From CAG-791 sp963591995 (GTDB lineage Bacteria; Bacillota; Clostridia; Lachnospirales; Lachnospiraceae), in NCBI GenBank assembly GCA_963591995.1, contig CAVAUJ010000055.1:1-17069 (forward strand): a stretch of DNA of 17,069 nt, in the 5' to 3' direction. Shown piece by piece: positions 1 to 5,604 of the stretch; position 1 is the first letter of the stretch, and every line of letters begins with the position of its first letter. The translations under genes and the position numbers were made by a program. The notes below the pieces were generated by a model, which worked only from the letters and a program-made list of their open reading frames with translations, was not told where the DNA came from and did no database searches.

Positions 1-128
1 CTCTGTAACATTATGCCGTTAAGAAGCGTATGTATCAGCAGAAGAGAGAAGCAGCCGCACAAAAAAGAAAGAGCTGTGCGGGAGAACCATAAGGGGATGC
101 GGCAGGTTAACCGCAGAAGGAGGAAGGT

Positions 129-194
129 ATGCTGAGCTTTTTGTGCTGGATTCAGGGACTGATAGGCAAGAGATACATCACGGTAAAGCGCTGA
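129..194 (+). CDS. Possible 21-residue small peptide
   Basis: This is a short frame starting with ATG 129 and ending at TGA 192-194. It is preceded by AAGGAGG (117-123) with a 5-nt spacer, an ideal Bacillota ribosome binding site. The peptide begins MLSFLCWIQGLIG, a short hydrophobic stretch, and ends in a basic segment containing KRY and VKR. A strong terminator begins 40 nt downstream. I recognise no family. It could be a free-standing small membrane-active peptide, a leader peptide that influences the terminator ahead of the cyclase gene, or a chance frame behind a fortuitous AAGGAGG. The Shine-Dalgarno is seen directly; any function is unknown. Confidence 0.35.
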   Translation: MLSFLCWIQGLIGKRYITVKR

Positions 195-233
195 TGGGTA
201 CGGAACGAAGGTGATACAGCAACGGCGTCGACA

Positions 234-265
234 GGGCATTGATCATGGGGTCAATGCTCTTTTTT
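234..265 (+). terminator. Intrinsic terminator upstream of the cyclase gene
   Basis: The stem GCATTGA (236-242) pairs with TCAATGC (251-257) around an 8-nt loop. It is extended by a G-T wobble and a G-C pair at its base (234-235 with 258-259), and six T residues (260-265) follow. This is a standard Rho-independent terminator for + strand transcription. It ends whatever is transcribed from upstream, including the small frame at 129-194, or could act as an attenuator for the cyclase gene at 354. Confidence 0.8.
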
Positions 266-353
266 GGCGGGGCACGGCAAATGTCCTTGTGAATTTGTAC
301 GGGGCATTCCACGGACCATGCGTCCTCGTCCGGAACGCAGTGGGGGTTTGATT

Positions 354-1661
354 ATGCGGGAAGAGTATGCAGGCTTTCTGTTTGACAATATGAAGGACGG
401 CGTTTGCATCATTGAGAAAAATGGCTGCGTTGCCTATGCGAATCCGGCAGCAGCCGGTATTTTCTGCGAGAAGGTAGAACATCTTTTGGGAAAAAAGGTC
501 TGGCAGATTATTCCGCTGACGCAGGAGAATGATGCATTTCTTCAGCTGTTCATTGATTCGGTGGCACAAAGGCAGTCGCGCAATGAAGCGATCGTTGATT
601 ATGTAAACGGGGACGGCGTACAGAAAAAGCTCCGGGTCTGTATGCACTATGCAGGGAAGGAAGCGGGAGAACGGAACACCCTGGTCTTTGTGATCACGGA
701 TCTGACCGAGCTGGATCATGTGCAAAAGGTTTTTTCCCGCTATACCAGCACAGAGATTGCCGACTATGTCCTCGGGACCGAGGGGGGAGAGAAAATCGGA
801 GGGGACTTAAGGGAAGTGACGATTCTGATGAGTGATCTTCGCGGCTTCACGGCGCTGTGTACCGGAATCGAACCGAACGCGCTCATAAAAATGATTAACC
901 ATTACATTGGCGTTATGAGTGAAATCATTGAAAAGCATCGCGGCACGATTGTGGAAATTCTCGGAGATGGGCTGTTCGTCATGTTCAATGCCCCCAACAG
1001 GATCGAAAATCATGCGGCAGAGGCGGTGGCCTGTGCGCTGGAGATGGAAAAAGGAATGCAGCAGGTAAACGAATGGAACCGCGCCAACGGTTATTCGGAG
1101 CTTCAGATGGGAATCGGCATCAATACGGGGGAGGCCGTGGTCGGCAATATCGGTTCGTCCCGCCGGGCCAAGTACAGCTGTCTGGGAGACGTATCCAATC
1201 TTGCCGGACGCGTGGAGTCCTATACGGTAGGAGGGCAGATCTATATTTCCGAGAACACAAGAAGGAAGATCCGTGAAAAGCTGCTGATTGCGGGGGAGCA
1301 GCCGGTGCTGCCGAAGGGGGCTGCGAAAGAGCTCATGATCTATGACGTGGTCGGGATCGGCGGAGCCTATGACATTTGCTGTGAGCGGGAGAAGGAAACA
1401 TGGAAGAAGCTGGAGCACCCGGAGGAGGTGACCTTTTCCGTTCTGGAGGGCAAACACGTCCGTGCGAACGAAATGCCGGGGAAAATTGTCGCCCTCTCCC
1501 CGGAGGGAGCGATCCTGAAAACAGAGGCTGCCCTGTCAGACAATGACAATATCCTGCTCCAGGCGGAGGGGAAGCTCTACGGCAAGGTGCTGCAGAAATC
1601 GGAAGAAGGCTACCGGATCCGTTTTACCTCCGGGACACGGAAGCCGGACGCAGGGCGGTAA
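354..1661 (+). CDS. PAS domain class III nucleotide cyclase
   Basis: The predicted protein has 435 residues and makes a cyclic nucleotide from an NTP. An N-terminal PAS-like sensor (about 4-120) precedes a class III cyclase domain (about 153-310). The metal-binding aspartates are D161 in MSDLRGFT and D205 in LGDG. The transition-state pair is N282 and R286. At the base-specifying positions it has E201, where adenylate cyclases usually have Lys, and S275, so GTP use is possible. The C-terminal part (about 360-425) loosely resembles a PilZ-type beta domain but lacks a clear RxxxR. No membrane segment is seen, so it is probably cytoplasmic. ATG 354 was chosen because longer versions start in the terminator T-tract (264) or at ATG 318, and GGGGG lies upstream of 354. 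It converges on hslO and has no co-transcribed neighbour. The cyclase family is certain; the product is not. Confidence 0.9.
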   Translation: MREEYAGFLFDNMKDGVCIIEKNGCVAYANPAAAGIFCEKVEHLLGKKVWQIIPLTQENDAFLQLFIDSVAQRQSRNEAIVDYVNGDGVQKKLRVCMHYAGKEAGERNTLVFVITDLTELDHVQKVFSRYTSTEIADYVLGTEGGEKIGGDLREVTILMSDLRGFTALCTGIEPNALIKMINHYIGVMSEIIEKHRGTIVEILGDGLFVMFNAPNRIENHAAEAVACALEMEKGMQQVNEWNRANGYSELQMGIGINTGEAVVGNIGSSRRAKYSCLGDVSNLAGRVESYTVGGQIYISENTRRKIREKLLIAGEQPVLPKGAAKELMIYDVVGIGGAYDICCEREKETWKKLEHPEEVTFSVLEGKHVRANEMPGKIVALSPEGAILKTEAALSDNDNILLQAEGKLYGKVLQKSEEGYRIRFTSGTRKPDAGR

Positions 1662-1696
1662 AAACAGTCCGGAGCGCGGCATGGCGCCGCCCTCCG
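1660..1696 (-). terminator. Terminator after hslO
   Basis: An inverted repeat lies directly beyond the hslO stop: CGGAG (1670-1674) plus GCGGC (1676-1680) pair with GCCGC (1686-1690) plus CTCCG (1692-1696), with one C-C mismatch and a 5-nt loop. On the - strand the hairpin is followed, after 5 nt, by TTTTT (complement of 1660-1664), which overlaps the end of the convergent cyclase gene. The + strand lacks a T-tract after the hairpin, so it should work mainly for hslO, although the stem alone may slow opposing transcription. Confidence 0.65.
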
Positions 1697-2596
1697 TCAT
1701 TCCGGTGCAGAGGAGGAGGCAACCTCATCGCGAATGCTCTCCAATTCGTCCCGGGAAAATTGATATTGCTGCCCGCAGAACTGGCAGGAGAGGTCAAAGG
1801 GGTGGTTTTCCCGGATCATGGAAGTCAGTTCCGCTTCGCCGAGAAGGGAAAGAGCGCGTCTTACGCGGTCACGGGAACAGTTGCAATGAAATTGCACCGG
1901 CATTTTGTCCGTGATGCGAAGATCCTCAAAGCCCTGCAGCGCTGCGGACAGCATTCCCTCCGGGGAAAGACCGTTCTCCATCATGTCCGTCACATAAGGG
2001 ATGGATTGCAGATTTTTCTCCAGCCGGGAAAGGGTGCTCTCCGACGCAAAGGGCATCAGCTGGATCAGAAAGCCGCCCGCCTGCTTTACACTGCAGTCGG
2101 GATTCACCAGAACGCCGAGGCCGACGGAGGAGGGAATCTGCTCCGATTCGGCAAAATAGTGCGTCAGATCATCGGCAATCTCTCCGGAATGGATGGCAAT
2201 CTGCCCGTTGTAGGCATTCTTCATATCGAGATCCCGGATGACCGTCAGCATTCCCTTTCCGACCGCGCGGCCGACGTCCAGATGTCCGTCCGCCTTCAGG
2301 GGGAGCTCGACAGAGGGATTCTGCACATAGCCCTTTACGCTGCCATGGCGGTCAGCCGTCACTACGATGGAGCCGAGAGGACCGTCTCCGTCGAAGCGAA
2401 GCGTGATCAAGTCCCCGTCATTTTTCAGCATATCGCTCATCATCAAAGCGCCCATCATGGTACGGCCAAGGGCGGCGGTTGCAACGGGGGCGGTATGGTG
2501 GGAGAGCCTCGCCGTCTCGGTCAGAGCGGTCCCTGTCACGGCGAAGCACCGGATTTCATTGTTTGCGGCAATACCTCGAATCAGATAATCGTTCAT
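1697..2596 (-). CDS. hslO: Hsp33 redox-regulated chaperone
   Basis: The predicted protein has 299 residues, the usual length for Hsp33. This cytosolic holdase is activated by oxidation and unfolding, when it protects proteins from aggregation under oxidative stress. The C-terminal redox switch is intact: C238 and C240 in HCNCS and C271 and C274 in CQFC form the CxC-CxxC zinc site. The N-terminal body (MNDYLIRGIAAN, SVKGYVQNP) is typical. ATG 2596 was chosen over a 35-codon longer frame because it matches the family N-terminus. A GAGG ribosome binding site overlaps the stop of the upstream MATE gene, only 10 bp away, which suggests co-transcription and translational coupling. A hairpin terminator follows the stop. 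Confidence 0.96.
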   Translation of the reverse strand: MNDYLIRGIAANNEIRCFAVTGTALTETARLSHHTAPVATAALGRTMMGALMMSDMLKNDGDLITLRFDGDGPLGSIVVTADRHGSVKGYVQNPSVELPLKADGHLDVGRAVGKGMLTVIRDLDMKNAYNGQIAIHSGEIADDLTHYFAESEQIPSSVGLGVLVNPDCSVKQAGGFLIQLMPFASESTLSRLEKNLQSIPYVTDMMENGLSPEGMLSAALQGFEDLRITDKMPVQFHCNCSRDRVRRALSLLGEAELTSMIRENHPFDLSCQFCGQQYQFSRDELESIRDEVASSSAPE

Positions 2597-2606
2597 GCGT
2601 GCGTCC

Positions 2607-3983
2607 TCATAGCTCCCGTGTAATGTTGCGGAGCCAGGTGAATTTGCGGTAGTGATGGATGACAAAAGGCATCTTTTCGAATTCGTCAAGACACATGACA
2701 AAGTATACTCCCAGCACCGGCAGTTTGAACAGGTAAGCGGCTGCCGCCATGGCGGGGACAGCGATGAGCCACATGCACAGGCTGTCTACGATGGCACCGA
2801 ATTTGGAATCACCGCCGGCCCGAAAGCAGCCGCAAATCCAGCAGGTATTCAGACCCTCTCCGATGATGCGGTAGGCCTGCATGGCCAGCATGGCTCCGAG
2901 ATAGGACAACGCCGTCTGTGTCAGCTTATCCGCGTAAAGACCCGTGAGGAGCGGCCGGATGGCGAGCATGACAAGGCCGCCTGCACAGGAGAAAACAAAG
3001 GTGATGAAAACCATCCGGCGGGCATAGATTTTCGCGGTTTTCAGGTCTCCGGTTCCCAGAACCTTTCCCACAACGATGGTGGTGGCATTGGCAAAGCCCC
3101 GGCTGACGATGGCACCGATGTTAAGGGCCATGGCGGCTACGGCGTTGGCGGCCACGGTATCACTGCCCATGTGACCGAGGATGACAGAGAACATGGAGGC
3201 GGCCAGCCCCCAGGCGATGTCATTGAAGCACGCAGGAAGCCCCAGCCGCAGGAAATCCTGCAGCAGAATCCGGTTGCCGGAGAACACATACCGGGGACGA
3301 AAACGCAGATCCCGGCTGGACAGAGAGTGCAGGATACAGACCAGAACCTCAAAGGCCCTCGCCGATACCGTCCCCATGGCAACGCCGGCAATCCCAAGCC
3401 TCGGCAAACCGAAGAAGCCGAAGATGAAGGCGGCATTCATGAAGACATTGATGCCGAGAGAGAGAACGAAGGTGACACTGGGCAGCAGGACCTTTTCGGT
3501 GCTCCGCAGCACGGCAAAATAACCGGTGGAAAAGGATTCGAAGAGAAAGGAAAAGGAAACCAGACGCAGATACCGGGCACCCTCCTGAATGAGCTGCGGA
3601 TCGTCCGTGAAAACGGACATGATGGCCGCCGGCGCGAGAAAAGAGGCCAGAAAGGCTGCGAGGCCGGCACCCATACAGAACCGCACGGTCAGTCCCATGA
3701 CCTGCTCGATGGCGGGAAGGTCGCGCTTGCCCCAGTATTGTGCGCCGAGAACGGCGGCACCGGTGGTAAAGCCGTAAAAAGCCGTCCACATGAGGGTATG
3801 TACATTGGATGCCAGCGAGGAGGCGGCCATGGCTTCCTGACTGACATAGCCCAGCATCACGGTGTCTGCCGTGTTGACCAGAGTGCTGATGAGGTTCTGC
3901 ACCATGATGGGAAGAGCAATGGTGCAGGCCATGAGAAAGAAATCCCTGCGGGAAAGTGTCTGCGAAGCCTTGTTGGTATCCAT
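2607..3983 (-). CDS. MATE-family multidrug/metabolite exporter
   Basis: The predicted integral membrane protein has 458 residues and about 12 hydrophobic segments, matching MATE antiporters that use Na+ or H+ gradients to expel cationic drugs or metabolites. Recognisable pieces are the N-terminal PIMVQN segment (25-30), VNTADTVMLG (36-45) and GAAVLGAQYWG in the first half, with a related second half. The start is supported by AAAGGAG upstream of ATG 3983. It is the first gene of a two-gene unit with hslO. Its leader carries a tandem 10-bp repeat (4017-4037) that could be a regulator site. The substrate cannot be told from sequence. Proximity to the double-glycine peptide gene upstream is noted, but such peptides are normally exported by peptidase-containing ABC transporters, not MATE proteins. 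Confidence 0.93.
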   Translation of the reverse strand: MDTNKASQTLSRRDFFLMACTIALPIMVQNLISTLVNTADTVMLGYVSQEAMAASSLASNVHTLMWTAFYGFTTGAAVLGAQYWGKRDLPAIEQVMGLTVRFCMGAGLAAFLASFLAPAAIMSVFTDDPQLIQEGARYLRLVSFSFLFESFSTGYFAVLRSTEKVLLPSVTFVLSLGINVFMNAAFIFGFFGLPRLGIAGVAMGTVSARAFEVLVCILHSLSSRDLRFRPRYVFSGNRILLQDFLRLGLPACFNDIAWGLAASMFSVILGHMGSDTVAANAVAAMALNIGAIVSRGFANATTIVVGKVLGTGDLKTAKIYARRMVFITFVFSCAGGLVMLAIRPLLTGLYADKLTQTALSYLGAMLAMQAYRIIGEGLNTCWICGCFRAGGDSKFGAIVDSLCMWLIAVPAMAAAAYLFKLPVLGVYFVMCLDEFEKMPFVIHHYRKFTWLRNITREL

Positions 3984-4016
3984 AAATGAGGGAACATCTC
4001 CTTTGATGCGTGATCT

Positions 4017-4037
4017 CTGCCGGACGACTGCCGGACG
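4017..4037. repeat. Tandem 10-bp repeat, possible operator
   Basis: CTGCCGGACG occurs at 4017-4026 and again at 4028-4037. The 11-bp period places both copies on the same face of the helix. The repeats lie between the proposed -10 box of the MATE gene (4045-4050) and its ribosome binding site, so a bound protein would block early transcription. The repeat is directly visible; the operator role is inferred. Confidence 0.45.
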
Positions 4038-4044
4038 TTATTCG

Positions 4045-4050
4045 ATTGTA
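4045..4050 (-). promoter_or_regulatory. Possible -10 box of MATE-hslO
   Basis: TACAAT on the - strand (complement of ATTGTA) lies 61 bp before the MATE start codon. No good -35 hexamer is found 16-18 bp upstream, where TGGCTT is the best candidate and matches poorly. A promoter is expected here because the preceding peptide gene ends in a terminator, but this particular box is tentative. Confidence 0.3.
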
Positions 4051-4057
4051 ATGGATA

Positions 4058-4097
4058 CAAACAAAGGAAGCCAGTCCCTTTCGCAAAAGGAACCGGC
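4058..4097 (-). terminator. Terminator of the double-glycine peptide gene
   Basis: A 12-bp stem spans 4070-4081 and 4086-4097 with a 4-nt loop. Two of its pairs are G-U wobbles when read on the - strand but mismatches on the + strand, so it is built for - strand transcripts. It is followed on the - strand by the T-rich run TTCCTTTGTTTG. It lies about 30 bp after the peptide stop codon and separates that gene from the MATE-hslO unit. Confidence 0.7.
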
Positions 4098-4126
4098 TTA
4101 TTTGTTTCCGCGCTGCGCCTGCCCTT

Positions 4127-4327
4127 TTACCAGGGCTTGCGCTGTGAGGTTCTGAGAACTCTCCCGGTTTTGCGATCGCGGAATTCCCAGGTATTCGTCT
4201 CCAGGTTGTAGCACCAGTCTCCGTTGCGCGCCGGACCGGTATATCCTCCGGAAACGGAAGCCAGCGCCTCTTCGGAAAGCTCTCCGAGGAGCGGTTCGTT
4301 TGTCATTGTCTGTTTCTTATCTGCCAT
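4127..4327 (-). CDS. Double-glycine leader peptide, RiPP/bacteriocin-like
   Basis: The predicted precursor has 66 residues. Residues 1-28 resemble a bacteriocin-type leader: a charged N-terminus, then GELSEEALASVSGG ending in Gly27-Gly28. Peptidase-containing ABC transporters cut after such Gly-Gly sites during export. The predicted 38-residue core starts YTGPARNGDWCY and is rich in aromatic and basic residues; it has one Cys, two internal Trp in GDWCY and NTWEF, and a C-terminal KPW. Expression signals are strong: AGGAGG (complement of 4336-4341) 8 nt before ATG, two TATAAT boxes upstream, and a terminator downstream. It appears monocistronic. No cleaving transporter, lanthipeptide synthetase or immunity gene is visible nearby. 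With a single Cys it is not a disulfide-bonded class II bacteriocin. The leader is recognised; the function of the core is unknown. Confidence 0.75.
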   Translation of the reverse strand: MADKKQTMTNEPLLGELSEEALASVSGGYTGPARNGDWCYNLETNTWEFRDRKTGRVLRTSQRKPW

Positions 4328-4350
4328 GGCTTGTCCCTCCTGTTATATCC

Positions 4351-4380
4351 ATTATACGAAGAGAAGGTGCGAAATGTTAC
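4351..4380 (-). promoter_or_regulatory. Proximal promoter of the double-glycine peptide gene
   Basis: A perfect TATAAT (complement of 4351-4356) is preceded 18 bp upstream by GTAACA (complement of 4375-4380), which matches the -35 consensus at four of six positions. The start of transcription would fall near 4344, leaving a very short leader with AGGAGG almost at the 5' end. Confidence 0.6.
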
Positions 4381-4401
4381 GCTCCGACGGTCTCTGCTCC
4401 G

Positions 4402-4430
4402 ATTATACGTCGGTTCACGCGCCGGTCCAA
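4402..4430 (-). promoter_or_regulatory. Possible distal promoter of the peptide gene
   Basis: A second perfect TATAAT on the - strand (complement of 4402-4407) has TTGGAC (complement of 4425-4430) exactly 17 bp upstream. It would give a transcript starting near 4395 that reads through the proximal promoter into the peptide gene. The boxes overlap a CCGACG/CGTCGG inverted repeat (4384-4389 and 4408-4413), which could bind a regulator. Confidence 0.4.
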
Positions 4431-4456
4431 GTGCTGCGAGGATACAGGCGGGACGG

Positions 4457-4475
4457 CCCCGGTACTGTATCGGGG
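4457..4475. repeat. Inverted repeat in the -35 region of the gmd promoter
   Basis: CCCCGGTA (4457-4464) and TATCGGGG (4468-4475) form an 8-bp dyad with one G-T pair and a 3-nt centre. It covers the -35 area of the gmd promoter, whose -10 box is at 4490-4495. A regulator operator is a reasonable reading. It is not a terminator, because no T-run follows on either strand. Confidence 0.4.
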
Positions 4476-4486
4476 ATTTGGTTCTG

Positions 4487-4495
4487 TGGTATAAT
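4487..4495 (+). promoter_or_regulatory. Extended -10 promoter of the gmd operon
   Basis: TGGTATAAT combines a perfect TATAAT (4490-4495) with the TGn extension used by extended -10 promoters, and no good -35 hexamer lies 17 bp upstream. Transcription would start near 4502, about 30 nt before the gmd start codon and just ahead of its AGGAGAGAG ribosome binding site. It probably drives the whole operon from gmd to beyond the window. Confidence 0.7.
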
Positions 4496-4531
4496 GTCTC
4501 TCACTGACACAGATAAAAGGAGAGAGAAGCT

Positions 4532-5599
4532 ATGGCAAAAGCAGCACTGATTACCGGCGTGACCGGGCAGGACGGATCCTACCTTTCGGAATTCCTCCTG
4601 GAGAAGGGATATGAAGTGCACGGCGTGATCCGCCGTTCTTCCGTAGAATACAGGGAGCGGATTGCTCATCTGGAGAGCGATCCGCACTTTCATCTGCACT
4701 ATGGGGACATGGGGGATTCCATGAGCATTCTGCAGATCATCAGCAAAGTTCGTCCGGACGAAATCTACAATCTGGCGGCCCAGTCGCATGTGCAGGTGTC
4801 GTTTGACGTTCCGGAGTTCACGGCAGACGTGGATGCGGTAGGCGTTCTGCGGATTCTGGAGGCGGTGCGTCTGTGCGGACTGGCAGACACGTGCCGCATT
4901 TATCAGGCATCGACCTCGGAGCTGTACGGAAAAGTGGAGGAGGTTCCGCAGAGGGAGACTACACCGTTTCATCCGTACAGTCCCTACGCTGTGGCCAAGC
5001 AATACGGCTTCTGGATTACCAAGGAGTATCGTGAGGCGTACGGGATGTTTGCCTGCTCCGGCATTCTGTTCAATCATGAATCGGAGCGCCGGGGAGAGAC
5101 CTTTGTTACGCGCAAGATCACATTGGCGGCGGCCAGAATCGCGCAGGGCGTGCAGGAGAAGCTGTACCTCGGGAATTTGTCCTCCCTTCGCGACTGGGGA
5201 TATGCCAAGGATTACGTGGAATGCATGTGGCTGATCCTGCAGAACGACAAGCCGGAGGATTTTGTAATCGCCACGGGGGACCAGCATTCTGTCCGGGAGT
5301 TCGCCACGCTGGCCTTCCGCGAGGCCGGAATCGAGCTGACCTGGCAGGGCGAGGGTCTGGAGGAAAAGGGAATTGACAAGGCAACCGGCAGAATTCTTGT
5401 CGAGGTCTCTCCGGACTTCTATCGCCCGACGGATGTGGTCAATCTCTGGGGAGATCCCTCCAAGGCCAGGGAGCAGCTGGGATGGAACCCCACGAAGACA
5501 TCCTTTGAGCAGCTGGTTCATCGGATGGTGGAGCATGATATGAAGAAGGTAGCGGCAGAATGTGCACAGGAGAAAATCCGCAGGGAGCTGGAGCAGTAG
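4532..5599 (+). CDS. gmd: GDP-mannose 4,6-dehydratase
   Basis: The 355-residue protein is a cytosolic short-chain dehydrogenase/reductase that converts GDP-D-mannose to GDP-4-keto-6-deoxy-D-mannose, the first committed step to GDP-L-fucose. The NADP-binding GVTGQDG lies at 9-15. The catalytic residues are in STSE (T128, E130) and YSPYAVAK (Y152, K156), and NHESERRG is the characteristic substrate and cofactor loop. Length and motifs are normal for the family. AGGAGAGAG lies just before ATG. It is the first gene of the long operon, and fcl starts 5 nt after its stop, so the keto intermediate most likely goes to L-fucose rather than D-rhamnose. Confidence 0.97.
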   Translation: MAKAALITGVTGQDGSYLSEFLLEKGYEVHGVIRRSSVEYRERIAHLESDPHFHLHYGDMGDSMSILQIISKVRPDEIYNLAAQSHVQVSFDVPEFTADVDAVGVLRILEAVRLCGLADTCRIYQASTSELYGKVEEVPQRETTPFHPYSPYAVAKQYGFWITKEYREAYGMFACSGILFNHESERRGETFVTRKITLAAARIAQGVQEKLYLGNLSSLRDWGYAKDYVECMWLILQNDKPEDFVIATGDQHSVREFATLAFREAGIELTWQGEGLEEKGIDKATGRILVEVSPDFYRPTDVVNLWGDPSKAREQLGWNPTKTSFEQLVHRMVEHDMKKVAAECAQEKIRRELEQ

Positions 5600-5604
5600 A
5601 AGTC

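Larger units (their letters stand above)
1..353. other. Upstream region without a long gene
   Basis: No long open frame with a convincing start is visible here. Frame 1 is open from the window edge to a stop at 133-135 and reads as a very basic peptide, which could be the tail of an upstream gene or chance. A second short frame starts at ATG 30 and stops at 90-92. The best-supported elements are the 21-codon frame at 129-194 with a perfect ribosome binding site and the intrinsic terminator at 234-265, both listed separately. No TATAAT-type promoter is evident between the terminator and the cyclase start at 354. Confidence 0.5.

Noticed and set aside
1..135. Open frame 1 from the window edge
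   Set aside because: The reading is very basic and low in complexity, no upstream part is visible, and two competing short frames overlap it. It may be the tail of an upstream gene but cannot be supported.
264..353. Longer N-terminus of the cyclase (TTG 264 or ATG 318)
   Set aside because: The TTG lies in the T-tract of a terminator, and the extra residues are Pro/Arg-rich with no relation to the PAS domain that follows.
1760..2623. + strand open frame opposite hslO
   Set aside because: It is antisense to an unambiguous Hsp33 gene and has no matching start signal.
2652..3989. Long + strand open frame of 445 codons opposite the MATE gene
   Set aside because: It is exactly antisense to a clear membrane transporter, has a composition rich in Gly, His, Asp and Gln with no domain, and has no sensible ribosome binding site.
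3862..4155. + strand frame containing MDTNKGSQSLSQKE
   Set aside because: As a gene it has no ribosome binding site, runs through the MATE start and the peptide terminator in antisense, and loses similarity after 14 residues. The short match itself is kept as a finding.
4127..4327. Peptide as a lanthipeptide or a disulfide-stabilised class II bacteriocin
   Set aside because: The core has only one Cys and no YGNGV-type motif, and no lanthipeptide synthetase is nearby, so only the leader class is claimed.
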